A DNA stretch of 64,000 bases from Oleispira sp963851095 (GCA_963851095.1 CAWKOX010000007.1:1-64000), one strand, 5' to 3'; positions 29,957-41,612 are shown, counted from the stretch's first letter. Translations and numbers: made by a program. The notes: a model not told the origin generated them from the letters alone.

Positions 29957-29986
29957 TGAATCTAACCTTTATTAAGGAAAGTAAAA

Positions 29987-30566
29987 ATGGATGATGGATA
30001 TTACGGTTCAGTCCGCTTGTTTGGTGGCAATTTCGCACCACGTAGTTTTGCACTATGTGCTGGTCAGTTGCTGTCAATTAGCACTAATCCCGTACTCTTT
30101 TCAGTGATAGGCATCAGTTATGGTGGAGATGGTCGGACTACTTTTGGTTTGCCGGATCTGCGAGGACGGGTGCCCGTGAATATGGGACGTGGCGATGGTT
30201 TGGCCAACTGGGTTATTGGTCAGAGAGGTGGTCGGGAAGTTAACCAACTAAGCATCACAGAGTTACCTCATCATCACCACTCATTCATCGGCCACAGGCG
30301 CTAATGGAAGTATTAGCCTTTATGTGAGTGAAGAAGAAGGAGATACCGATGATCCCACTGCGGGGGTGTTGGCCAATAGTGGTAATTCTCAATATAAAAG
30401 TGGCGTAGAAGCTCCGGCAGGCTACAACAACGGTCACTCGGGAACCTGTCATGTTACGGGAGAGACGGGAAATACGGGTCTAGGGCAGCCTTTTAGTAAT
30501 ATTCAGCCTGTTTTGGCGATGAATTACATTATTTGTACTAATGGCTTGTATCCGACTCGCTCTTAA
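29987..30566 (+). pseudogene. Tail-collar domain protein (MdpB-like), frameshifted
   Basis: Small protein of the phage tail collar / microcystin-dependent protein family. An extra G near 30290 splits it; removing it gives about 192 residues with the same layout as the next gene. Motifs: MDDGYYGSVRLFGGNFAPRSF, CAGQLLSISTNPVLFSVIG, YGGDGRTTFGLPDLRGRVPV, then ELPHHHH and the end NIQPVLAMNYIICTNGLYP. No signal peptide is seen, as is common in this family. There are no tail, capsid or integrase genes nearby, so it is not part of an evident prophage. Confidence 0.85.
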
Positions 30567-30621
30567 AGTGTTGGTTTGGATAGAAATATGACCGTTTATC
30601 AGAATATGAAGGATTTTAATT

Positions 30622-31194
30622 ATGGATAATCAATATTTGGCTGATGTGCAGTTGTTTGCTGGCAATTTTGTACCTAGAAATTTCGGTGCTTGCTCCGGTG
30701 GTCTTATTGCAATTTCCCAGAATGAAGCACTTTTCTCTCTGCTAGGGACAACTTACGGCGGCGATGGTCGTTCTTCTTTTGGCTTGCCAGATCTTCGCGG
30801 CCGGGTGGCGGTCAGTCAAGGTACGGGTCCTGGATTACAAGGCTGGGACTCGGGGGAAAAAGGTGGTTCGGAATTTACGACTTTAACTGAGCAGAACATG
30901 CCTCAGCACAAGCATATTATCGCTAATGCTGCAGGCACCGTGTCGCTATTTGTCAGCGAAGATGAAGGTAATAGTGATGATCCTGTAACAGGAGTTTTGG
31001 CTAACAGTGGAAGCTCCCAGTACATCACAGGACCTGTATCTGGGAGTATGTATAACGGCGGGAATTCGGGTACTTGCTCTATTAATGGAGAGACAGGTAA
31101 TGCCGGTGGGCAGCAGAGTTTCAGCAATGTTCAGCCGACTCTTGCTCTTAATTACATTATCTGTATGGCGGGATTATACCCCGTTCGCAGTTAA
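30622..31194 (+). CDS. Tail-collar domain protein (MdpB-like), intact
   Basis: 190 residues, a paralogue of the preceding gene. Motifs: DVQLFAGNFVPRNFGAC, YGGDGRSSFGLPDLRGRVAV, NMPQHKHI, SEDEGNSDDPVTGVLANSG and FSNVQPTLALNYIICMAGLYPVRS. The repeated His/Asp-rich turns resemble the metal-binding receptor tips of tail fibres. It lies 55 bases after its paralogue and about 115 before the giant surface protein, suggesting one operon. Confidence 0.9.
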   Translation: MDNQYLADVQLFAGNFVPRNFGACSGGLIAISQNEALFSLLGTTYGGDGRSSFGLPDLRGRVAVSQGTGPGLQGWDSGEKGGSEFTTLTEQNMPQHKHIIANAAGTVSLFVSEDEGNSDDPVTGVLANSGSSQYITGPVSGSMYNGGNSGTCSINGETGNAGGQQSFSNVQPTLALNYIICMAGLYPVRS

Positions 31195-32020
31195 AAAGTT
31201 CCTTCGAAAACATGGAGTTATCCCAGTGGCACTGTTGCAGGGACTTCTGTTTTCTACAGTATTCAAAAAGTAAACATAACGAAAACGAAAATTTTAAGGT
31301 CATCAAAAAATGAATCGATTTTGGCAAAAATTCATACTGGCGATAGGCTTCGCTGGTACCCTGTCGGCGCAGGCCGCCACCAGTTTATCGACAGGGGATA
31401 TTGCTTTTGTTGGCTTTAATCTGGATTCACCACGATGATTTTGCATTTGTTTTATTGAAAGATGTGGATGCAAACACAGAAATACGGTTTACCGATCAAG
31501 GTGTTAATAATCCAGGAACCTTCGTTCCAATATCGGGTGATGGTGAAATGGTTTGGACCAGTGGCTCAGCACTGAGTGCTGGCACTGTCGTAACTATTAC
31601 CGAGCTCACTCTTAGCGCTTCAACTGGATCTATTACCAGCCAGCTGGTATGACTATGTCATCGATTGGAGATCAATTATTTGCCTTTCAGGGGAGCCTGG
31701 CATCTCCAACAATTATTACTGGCATGCATTCCAACGAATCAGGCACGACCCATCTACCGATGGCGATTGGTCTGGCAGTACGACTCAGTAATTCAACCTC
31801 GGCTTTACCTGATGTATTAACCAATGGTATTAACGCCATTCGATTGCATAATGCATCGACCGAAGTTGATAACTGGCAATTTAGGTGTGCTGGTGGCACG
31901 GTTTCTGGTACGGCTGAAGAAGTCGCCACAAATATTTATACGCTCACAAATTGGGATTTTGATAATATTACGGAATACTCTCCCGTAGCCAAGGTCTGTA
32001 CTTATAATGTTTCGGCAGCC

Positions 32021-35000
32021 GCTGATTCTGATGGTAGCCTAACCGCCGCGGGCGGGGTTACCGAGCCGGTGGCAATTAATACTATCGTGGACACCGCGGG
32101 CGAAGCTGTGAATGTTTTTGACTTCACCCTGAGTGATGGCGGCACCGCCGATGGTCAGGCCCTAAGCGTTAGCCAGATTGTTTTGAATGTGACGGGTACA
32201 GCCTCCGATGCTCAGCGTGCTAATGTGACTTGGCGTTTGAATGGTAGTGATGCCAGTAATGTTACGGGTACCTACAATGCAGGAGCCGATACCATTACGT
32301 TCACAGGCTTGAGCATTTCAATTGCCGATGGCGCTAGTGAAGTTTACACCGTTAATGCTTATTACAATGACAATACCGGTTTAACCGAAGGGCTTACTTA
32401 CATACTGTCCGTTGATGGTGATACAGACCTCACGGTCGGTGCTGGCACTCAGATGGGCGCAACTTCGGCTATTACAAATAGCACCGGTAGTACGGTAAAT
32501 GTTGTCGCAACAACATTAGCTTTTACCACCCAACCAGCAGGTTCTGTTTCGGGTACTGCATTAACAACTCAGCCTGTAGTAACGGCTCGCGATGCCTTTG
32601 GTAATACCGATACCGGTTTTACAGAAACGGTGACTTTAACTGAGGCCAGTGCGGGAGCATTAAGTGGCAACGCTGTTGCCGCTGTTTCAGGTGTGGCAAC
32701 GTTTACTGCCCTGAATTACAGCGCGACTGCCGATCAGCAAAGCTTCACCTTAACAGCCAATGATCAGGACGGTGTTGGTTCCGATCTGTCAACGACGAAT
32801 GCCAATGCTGTAACATCCGATGTAGTCGCCACCAAGTTGGTCTTTGATACACAGCCGATTCCGTTGTCGGTTAACAGTGGTGAATCCAAAGCTTTTACAA
32901 CAGTTCCCGTTGTTTCTGCCAAAGATGCGAATAATGTGATTGATACTGGTTATAGCACTGGAATTACCCTAGCCGAAGTTAATGGCGCGGGATCTGCGAC
33001 CCTAACAGGCACGGGTGATACGGATGGCAGCGGGGCTACGGTGACATTGACACCGTCATCTGGTTTGGCGACGTTCACTGGCTTGAATATAACGTATACC
33101 GCTTCAGGTGGATCTTCCGAAAACTTTAACATACAAGCTTCCTCTGGTGGTTTGTCTACAAGTAACAGCAGTCAATTGACTGGGTTGGTCGCTGATTCCG
33201 ATGGTAGCCTAACCGCCGCGGGCGGGGTTACTGAACCGGTGGCCATCGATACCACCCTAGATACCACCGGCGAAGCTGTGAATGTTTTTGACTTCACATT
33301 GAGTGATGGTGGTACCGCCGATGGTAATGCGTTAACGGTTAGTCAGATTGTTTTGAATGTGACGGGTACAGCCTCCGATGCTCAGCGTGATAATGTGACT
33401 TGGCGTTTGAATGGTAATGATGCCAGTAATGTTACGGGTACCTACAATGCAGGAGCCGATACCATTACGTTTACAGGTTTGAGCATTTCAATTGCCGATG
33501 GCGCCAGCGAAGTTTACACCGTTAATGCTTATTACAATGACAATACCGGTTTAACCGAAGGGCTTACTTACATACTGTCCGTTGATGGTGATACAGACGT
33601 CACTGTCGGTGCTGGCACCCAGATGGGCGCAACTTCGGCTATTACAAATAGCACCGGTAGTACGGTAAATGTTGTCGCAACAACATTAGCTTTTACCACC
33701 CAACCAGCAGGTTCTGTTTCGGGTACTGCATTAACAACTCAGCCTGTCGTAACGGCTCGCGATGCTTTTGGTAATACCGATACCGGTTTTACCGAAACCA
33801 TTACTTTAACTGAGGCCAGTGCGGGTAGTTTAAGTGGTGCTAGTGTCGCTGCAAGCAATGGTGTGGCTACTTTCACTGCGGTGAATTATACCGCTACCGC
33901 TGACCAGCAGAGCTTTACCTTAACGGCCAATGATCAAGACGGTGTCGGTTCCGACCTGTCAACGACGAATGCCAATGCCGTGACGTCCGATGTAGTCGCC
34001 ACCAAGTTGGTCTTTGATACACAGCCGATTCCGTTGTCGGTTAACAGTGGTGAATCCAAAGCCTTTACAACAGTTCCCGTTGTTTCTGCCAAAGATGCGA
34101 ATAATGTGATTGATACTGGTTATAGCACTGGAATTACCCTAGCCGAAGTTAATGGCGCGGGATCTGCGACCCTAACAGGCACGGGTGATACGGACGGTAG
34201 CGGGGCAACTGTGACCATTACGCCGACTTCTGGTGTATCGACCTTTACCAGCATGAGTATTACCTACACCGCCTCTGGTGGTGCATCAGAAAGCTTTAAC
34301 CTGCAAGCCTCCTCCGGTGGTTTGTCCTCCGCCAATAGTAGTCAATTGACTGGGCTGGTCGCTGATTCCGATGGTAGCCTAACCGCCGCGGGCGGGGTTA
34401 CTGAACCGGTGGCCATCGATACCACCCTAGATACCACCGGCGAAGCTGTGAATGTTTTTGACTTCACATTGAGTGATGGTGGTACCGCCGATGGTAATGC
34501 GTTAACGGTTAGTCAGATTGTATTGAACGTGAGCGGCACAGCCTCCGATACTCAGCGTGATAATGTGACTTGGCGTTTGAATGGTAATGATGCCAGTAAT
34601 GTTACGGGTACCTACAATGCAGGAGCCGATACCATTACGTTTACAGGGTTGAGCATTTCTATCGCCGATGGCGCTAGTGAGGTTTACACCGTTAATGCTT
34701 ATTACAATGACAATACCGGTTTAATCGAAGGGCTTACTTACATTCTGTCTGTTGATGGAGACACAGACGTCACGGTCGGTGCTGGCACCCAAATGGGCGC
34801 AACCTCGGCTATTACAAATAGCACCGGTAGTATGGTAAATGTTGTCGCAACAACATTAGCTTTTACCACCCAACCAGCAGGTTCTGTTTCGGGTACGGCA
34901 TTAACAACTCAGCCTGTCGTAACAGCTCGCGATGCTTTTGGTAATACCGATACCGGTTTTACAGAAACGGTGACTTTAACTGAGGCCAGTGCGGGAGCAT

Positions 35001-35530
35001 TGAGTGGCAATGCTGTTGCCGCTGTTTCAGGTGTGGCGACTTTTACTGCGCTAAATTACAGCGCGACTGCCGATCAGCAAAGCTTTACCTTAACGGCCAA
35101 TGATCAGGACGGTGTTGGTTCAAATCTGTCAACGACGAATGCCAGTGCCGTGACGACCGATGTAGTCGCTACCAAGTTGGTCTTTAATACACAGCCAGCG
35201 CCTTTGACACTCAATAGCGGGGTGACAGAGGCCATGACAACGGTACCTGTCGTGTCTGCCCGAGATGCCAATAATGTGCTTGATACTGGCTATACAACTG
35301 GTATTACCTTGACCGAATACGGGCGCTGGCTCCGCGATCATGACCGGAACAGGGGATACTGATGGTAGTGGTGCTACCGTTACTGTTACGCCTGTCGCGG
35401 GTGTGTCGACGTTTAGTGGTTTAAAAATTAACTATACGGCTTCTGGAGCACGCCGAAAATTTTAATCTGCAAGCTTCTTCTGGTGGTTTGTCCACAAGTA
35501 ACAGCAGTCAGTTCCTGGCAAATACCGATA
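32021..35530 (+). repeat. Three tandem 1,170-bp coding repeats
   Basis: Units begin at 32021, 33191 and 34361, each starting GCTGATTCYGATGGTAGCC, with an exact 1,170-base period (390 codons). The third unit is interrupted by indels near its end. Units 2 and 3 are nearly identical over their first few hundred bases, whereas units 1 and 2 are identical over a long stretch of their second half, a mosaic pattern expected from gene conversion or unequal crossing over. Confidence 0.92.
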
Positions 35531-35876
35531 TTGTTAATCCACGTATAAGCGATATCTTCCGAGCTATCCCCAACAAGTTCTCCAACTAATGCAGACAGCC
35601 TGACTTGGACGATCGCGTTTAACGAAATTGTTAATAACCTCGATGTGACAGACTTTGAAGTGGCGGGGACAACGGCTACGGTACAAAGCATTGACAAGAT
35701 TGGTGAACTCGGTTTATCGAGTAACGGTATCAGGAGGTGACTTGGCTAGTTTTAATGGAACAGCGACTCTTTCAATTGCCAGTGGCCATAATATAGCGGA
35801 CGAAGCAGGCAATGCATTAACTAACCTAGTACCGACGGTTCAAAACGTAAATACCTTTGTGGTAGATAACAATGAG

Positions 35877-37287
35877 CCAACAGTTGCGATCAGTGGTGTT
35901 CCTGCAAACAGCAATGCGGCGTTTACAGCGACCTTCACTTTTAGCGAAGCCGTGACAGGTTTTGATGCAACAGATATCACGTTAGGCAATGCAACTAAGG
36001 GCACATTTACAGCCACTAGTTCGACGGTGTACACCTTGGTGGTCACACCTACAGGCGCTGCAGTCACGATTGATGTTGCTGCTAATGGCGCAATCGATGT
36101 TGCCAAGCAATGGCAATACGGCGGCGACTCAAGCAAGCAGTGCCTTTGATAATGCAGCGCCAACGGTTGCGATCAGTGGTGTTCCAGCAAACAGCAATGC
36201 GGCGTTCACAGCGACCTTCACCTTTAGCGAAGCCGTGACAGGTTTTGATGCAACGGATATCACGTTAGGCAATGCAACTAAGGGTACGTTTACGGCGACT
36301 AGTTCGACTGTTTATACCTTGGTAGTAACGCCTACTGGGGCAGCGGTCACGGTTGATGTTGCAGCTAATGTCGCAGTTGATGTCGCTAGCAATGGCAATA
36401 CGGCGGCGACTCAAGTAACAAGTGCCTTTGATAATGAAGCACCAACAGTTGCGATCAGTGGTGTTCCTGAAAACAGCAATGCGGCATTTACAGCGACCTT
36501 CACCTTTAGCGAAGCCGTGACAGGTTTTGATGCAACAGATATCACGTTAGGCAATGCAACTAAGGGTACGTTTACGGCGACTAGTTCGACTGTTTATACC
36601 TTGGTAGTAACGCCTACTGGCGCAGCGGTCACGGTTGATGTTGCAGCTAATGGCGCAGTTGATGTCGCTAGCAATGGCAATACGGCGGCGATTCAAGTAA
36701 CAAGTGCCTTTGATAATGAAGCACCAAGCGTTGCGATCAGTGGTGTTCCAGCAAACAGCAATGCGGAGTTCACAGCGACCTTTACCTTTAGCGAAGCCGT
36801 GACAGGTTTTGATGCAACGGATATCACGTTAGGCAATGCAACTAAGGGTGCATTTACCGCGACTAGTTCTACGGTTTACACCTTGGTGATTACCCCTACT
36901 GGCGCAGCAGTGACAGTAGATGTTGCAGCTAATGGCGCAATCGATGTTGCTAGTAATGGCAATACGGCAGCGACTCAGGCAACGAGTAGCTATGATGCTA
37001 CGAATCCAACAGTCGTGATTAGTGGAGTACCAGCGGATACTAATGCGGCATTTACAGCGACCTTTACCTTTAGCGAAGCCGTGACAGGCTTTAATGCAAC
37101 AGATATCACGTTAGGCAATGCAACTAAGGGGGCGTTTACGGCGACTAGTTCGACTGTTTATACCTTGGTAGTAACGCCTACTGGCGCTGCGGTCACGGTT
37201 GATGTTGCAGCTAATGTCGCAGTTGATGTCGCTAGCAATGGCAATACGGCGGCGATTCAAGTAACAAGTGCCTTTGATAATGATGCT
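35877..37287 (+). repeat. Five tandem 282-bp coding repeats
   Basis: Units start at 35877, 36160, 36442, 36724 and 37006 with a 282-base period (94 codons); the first is 283 because of one inserted base. Each encodes an Ig-like module containing FSEAVTGFDATDITLGNATKG and TPTGAAVT. Identity between units is high at the DNA level. Confidence 0.92.
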
Positions 37288-39719
37288 CCAACGCTTGAGG
37301 TTGGTGCACCGAGTGTGACAACTACTCGTAATGGTCCTGTGACCTATGCCTTGAGTTATACCGATGCAGATAACATTACGTTGGCCCTTAATAATATCAC
37401 CCTGAACAAAACCGGAGACGCGGACGGTACCCTTGCTTTGAGCGGTACAGGCAACAGTCGAACAGTGACCATCAGTAATATCAGTGGTGACGGTACTCTT
37501 GCCTTCAGCATTGCGGCCAATAGCGCCAACGATAAAGCGGGTAATACTGCGGCGGCGGCTAACTCAGCCACGGTTACAGTAGTTTCCAATCAGACGGGTA
37601 CTCTCAGCATTAGCGGTAATACAGTGGTCGGTGAAACGCTGACGGCGAGTTTGGCCGATGTGGATGGCCTGACGGGTATAAGCGTTGCTTATCAGTGGAC
37701 TTCGGGTGGCAACAACGTTGGCACAAGCGTGGATAGCTATTTACTGCAAGCCAGTGATGTGGGTAAGAGTATTCGTGTTAACGCCCAGTACACTGACCAA
37801 CGTGGTACTGCAGAAAATATTAACTCTTCTGCTAGCGATATCGTCATCACCGCTCAAAGTGATGCAGTTAATCGTATATCAAGTACCGCCAATCAATCAG
37901 GGGGCACTGAGCCCACGGTGGATGACTATAAAACCGCCGGTATAAGTGATGTATCGGATGTTGTATTAACGCGAATATTACCTTTGATTAATAACGCAGT
38001 AGCGCGTCAAAATGATTCGACAGACGTAGATGATGTGACTAAGTTGCAAGCGTTGGTGGATACGATTCTTGAAGGCCAAGATAACGATGGTGATGGCTTG
38101 CCAAATTTGGTGGAAGGAACTGAAGACACTGATAACGATGGTATAACCGACCGAGAAGATACCGACTCCGATAATGATGGTGTCGCTGATCAACTGGAAG
38201 TACGTTTGACTCTGACCGACAGCGATAGTGACGGCATCATTGATGTGCTGGATGCCGACGTCGGCAACGATGGGGAGGTTGATACCAATAAGGTGGATGC
38301 TAACTTTGACGGCGTAAATGACGAATTGGATTCCATGGCGAAGTTAATCGTGAAGTCCCAAGCGAATGCGCAAGCAATACCACCCGTTGTTGACGAAGCA
38401 GAGTTGTCATTTATTCAGTTTGATCAGGATCAGGATCAACGTCCTAACCATTTGGATCTTGATTCAGATAATGATGGTGTGATGGATGTTGTAGAGTCCG
38501 GTTTGAGCGATATTAATGGGGATGGAAAACTGGATGCTGGCGAAACTGTGATTACGGATGGCAGCCAATTATTGGATGACGACGCAGATTCGTTACCAAA
38601 TATGTTGGAACTGAAAAGCGACGGAATCAGTTTTGATTTAATCGTTAACGGCCTGCCAGAGACTCTGGATCAGGATGCGAACGGTATTCTAGACAGTACA
38701 ATAGACATGGACCTCGATGGTATTATTGATAGCGTTGATAATGCAGTGGGTGCTCAAGGGACTTTGCCTGACATGGATGGCGACGGCATTCCGAATCATG
38801 CAGATGATGATGACGATGGCGACGGTATTCTTGATGTGGATGAGAACCCGCAGCAGCAATACTTTACAGGTCTGGATGCAGATGCGGATGGTATTGATGA
38901 TGGCGTAGATCAGAATGTTAATGGTGTACTTGCAGGTATTGATGCCAATAATAATGGCGTGCGTGATGATCGTGAATTGGCTGATCTAGATGGTGACGGA
39001 ATTGCCGATTACCTAGATACAGACAGCGATAATGATGGTGTTCTGGATGGTCAGGATATCATTGTTAATGTTGGGTATGATGTTAAATCAAGAGGTACGG
39101 GAGAAATGAGTATCATGATGATGTTGTCGTTATTATTATTGTCTATTTGTCGTTACTCTCGAAACATATTTCGGATAAGTACTGTACTGCTGTTGTTTTT
39201 GGGCACAGGCGTTAGTCATGCACAAAGCTGGCAAGTAAGCCTAGGTTTGGGGCAGTCTATTCTGCGCCCAGACTTGGCAAGCGGTTTGGATACCAGAGAC
39301 AGCAGTGATTGGGCTGTGCAATTGGGGTTAGGTTATCGAATACTTCCAGATTGGCAGGTGGAGTTGCGTTATTCTGATTTAGGAGAAGCAGACATTCGCG
39401 GAGACCAGGGGCGCTCAGGACTAAGCTATCAAGCATGGGTTGTCGATGCTAAATATCAACTGCCTTTATTGCAGGGTACGGCCTGGTCGCCTTATATGTT
39501 AGGTGGAATTGCTGTGAATCAATTACGAGCGAATGACCTGAAACTCGAAAAGAAAACCGATCCAAGTTTAATGTTCGGAGCAGGAATTAGCTATCGCTTT
39601 CAGGAGTTTCAATTGAATAGCGAGCTGATTCGTTACAGTTATGATAATGCCGGTTGGTTTATTGGCATTGAAAAAGATTTCTAAAAGAATAAAGTTTTAA
39701 ATTAACCTCGTTAGCTTAA

Positions 39720-39754
39720 AAAAAGAGTTTGTTCACATCGAACAGACTCTTTTT
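39720..39754. terminator. Bidirectional intrinsic terminator
   Basis: AAAAAGAGTTTGTTC, a 5-base loop, then GAACAGACTCTTTTT. A 15-bp stem with one G-U pair, A-rich on one side and T-rich on the other, begins 35 bases after the giant gene stop. It can end transcripts in both directions. The remaining bases to 39996 show nothing else. Confidence 0.85.
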
Positions 39755-39996
39755 AGTAAGTGTCTCCAGAAAAGCAATTTAGGTCAGAGTTAAGTTTTAT
39801 TTTTGCCAACTATTTAAAATCAACGTCAAATTATTCGATAGAAAATACTACTTGTTGGACCTTTATAAGCATCGGCACGGAGTTGTATTGACCAGCACGT
39901 TATCCTATTTAATTACGCATTGGTTTTTCTTTTATATGACCTCATGAAAGGCTTTTATTTACACAGCTAAAAGTACCAAGGGGACCGTCGTTTATT

Positions 39997-41004
39997 TTAA
40001 ATATAAAGTTTAAATTTTTTGCCATATTGCCAAACAATCAATGCCGCTAAAATAATTGCGGAGGCTGAGTAAAGAAGAGACGCTACATCTCCATGCTCAC
40101 CTTGGCTAACCTCAATCGATAATTGAAAATACTCAACCATCCAATCTAGAGTTAGGCCCATAATCAGAGCCGTAACGATAACTCCCGTTAAATAAGCCAT
40201 TAATGATCTTAGGCCTAATTCATTTTTCACCACCATTAAAGTTGCAATATTAGTGGCTGGACCAGTAAGCATGAATACCAAGGCTGCTCCGGGTGAGATT
40301 CCCGACAACATTAAGCCTGCAGCAACAGGAGTTGAGGCTGTTGCGCAAATATACATTGGGATGGAAATAACAACCGCGATCAGCATGGCAAAGATGCCAT
40401 CGCCGTATTCGCTTAAAAGCGTTGGCGGGACATAAGTTTGAATCAGCGCGGCAAACCCAATACCGATCAACAACCAACCCATGAAGTCAGATAACAATTT
40501 TCCATAACCATAAACCACGGCGTTTTTCATCTTTTGGCCGAATCCAAGTACTTCCTTTTTCTTACCGCAGCAACTTTTAACCGCTTTATCTTGAATGGGC
40601 GGGGTTTCGGAATCCCAAAGGCGTACAAGGATGCCCGCTGTTATTGCGGATAAAATAGCGGAGATCGGGCGGAAAATAGCCATAACAGGTCCCATAAGGG
40701 CTAAAGTGACACCAATAGAGTCAACCCCCGTTTCTGGTGTCGCGACCATAAAACTTGCGGTGCTGGCCTTACTTGCGCCTGCTCGACGAATGCCGATAGC
40801 GGTAGGAATAACCGAGCAGGAGCATAAAGGTAAAGGCGTACCGATTATAGCGGCAGTTGCGACCGAACTATTTTTACCCAAGAATTTAGTGATCCATCTA
40901 TCGGGCACCAGCATGCGAATAACTCCTGCCAGAAATAAGCCTAACAATAGATAAGGAGCCGACTCTGTGAATAGCAGAATAAAGTTTTCGATTAATGCCG
41001 ACAT
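39997..41004 (-). CDS. SO_0444/YraQ-type permease, predicted Cu/Zn efflux
   Basis: 335 residues with about eight to nine membrane helices. The metal-binding-like motif TPLPLCSCSVIPTAIGIRRAG (about residues 56-76) and the later ATASTPVAAGLMLSG repeat mark the UPF0718 / SO_0444 family. A cytoplasmic loop holds SCCGKKKE, a possible extra thiol site. Family members are linked to copper or zinc efflux, or to organoarsenical transport for ArsP. The metal is not determined here. It stands alone and is divergent from the cold-shock gene. Confidence 0.85.
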   Translation of the reverse strand: MSALIENFILLFTESAPYLLLGLFLAGVIRMLVPDRWITKFLGKNSSVATAAIIGTPLPLCSCSVIPTAIGIRRAGASKASTASFMVATPETGVDSIGVTLALMGPVMAIFRPISAILSAITAGILVRLWDSETPPIQDKAVKSCCGKKKEVLGFGQKMKNAVVYGYGKLLSDFMGWLLIGIGFAALIQTYVPPTLLSEYGDGIFAMLIAVVISIPMYICATASTPVAAGLMLSGISPGAALVFMLTGPATNIATLMVVKNELGLRSLMAYLTGVIVTALIMGLTLDWMVEYFQLSIEVSQGEHGDVASLLYSASAIILAALIVWQYGKKFKLYI

Positions 41005-41394
41005 AAATAAATATTCTCTTCTTTAGGTATTTGGGATTATAAATCTAAGTGTCTGCATATAGCTCAAGGAATTTATAAATAAACATTATCTTTTTTAATA
41101 GGATAGCGAATAGTTGGCATATTTACTGATAATCGTAAGCTTGAGGGCTGAAGCTCGTTCGATAGTGGACCTGTTTTTAGAATTTGTTAAGAATAGATGG
41201 AAATTATTCATATGTTTAATACATCAAATAGTTGTAACTTGATCATAAATATGTGATTGTCTAATTAGATTAAGGTAAGTGTATCTAATTAGGTTGTTCT
41301 GCAGTTTAGTTGTGCTCTTTATCACATCTTTATGCTCGAACTGGTGAATTCGAGTGTAACTTAAATATTTCACCAATAATTAAGAGTAAAGAAC
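41005..41394 (+). promoter_or_regulatory. Leader region of the cold-shock gene
   Basis: About 390 AT-rich bases without a gene between the permease and the cold-shock protein. Cold-shock genes usually carry a long structured 5' leader, and the space allows it, but no specific cold-box sequence was recognised. A TAAAG sequence just before the ATG is the likely ribosome binding site. Confidence 0.3.
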
Positions 41395-41601
41395 ATGAGT
41401 AAAGGTATCGTTAAGTGGTTTAATGCCGATAAAGGTTTCGGTTTTATTACACCTGAAGATGGCGGAAAGGATCTGTTTGTACACCATTCAGAAATCCAAG
41501 CTGGCGGCGGTTACGCAACTTTGAATGACGGCCAAGCGGTTGAATTCGAAATTGGCGAAGGTCAGAAAGGCCCTTGTGCAAATAAAGTTGTAGCTATCTA
41601 A
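41395..41601 (+). CDS. CspA-family cold-shock protein
   Basis: 68-residue single-stranded nucleic acid binding protein. The order is SKGIVKWFNADKGFGFITPEDGGKDLFVHHSEI, containing RNP1 (KGFGFI) and RNP2 (LFVHHS). Length and start are normal. It acts as an RNA chaperone; whether it is cold-induced cannot be told from sequence. Confidence 0.96.
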   Translation: MSKGIVKWFNADKGFGFITPEDGGKDLFVHHSEIQAGGGYATLNDGQAVEFEIGEGQKGPCANKVVAI

Positions 41602-41612
41602 GCTCCAGCCTA

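Larger units (their letters stand above)
31310..39684 (+). pseudogene. Giant repeat-rich surface protein with TSP3 repeats and C-terminal beta-barrel (frameshifted)
   Basis: Starting at the ATG of MNRFWQKFILAIGF (signal peptide ending SAQAA) and correcting seven one-base indels (about +1 at 31431, -1 at 31640, +1 at 35319, 35447, 35571, 35700 and 36103) gives one frame of about 2,789 residues. Order: an N-terminal domain beginning STGDIAFVGFN; three 390-residue units; a TNADSLTW-type Ig-like domain; five 94-residue Ig-like units (VAISGVPANSNAAFTATFTF); further Ig-like segments; calcium-type TSP3 repeats (TDSDNDGVAD and similar); a hydrophobic stretch MSIMMMLSLLLLSICRYSR; then a second signal-like helix ending VSHAQ and an OmpA-like barrel of about 150 residues ending in Phe. 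Probably an adhesin or scaffold held in the outer membrane. The indels may be sequence error near repeats. Confidence 0.75.

Noticed and set aside
29987..31194. Prophage remnant
   Set aside because: Only collar-domain genes are present. There is no capsid, portal, tail-tube, lysis or integrase gene in the flanks.
35989..36160. A new gene start inside the 282-bp repeats
   Set aside because: The apparent start is only where the frame changes after an inserted base near 36103.
32021..37287. CRISPR or VNTR-type arrays
   Set aside because: The repeats are 1,170 and 282 bases, in frame, and encode protein modules.
39107..39684. A separate gene for the beta-barrel starting at the ATG before SIMMMLSLL
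   Set aside because: The reading frame is continuous with the TSP3 part and no adequate ribosome site precedes the ATG. Kept as an open point in the findings.
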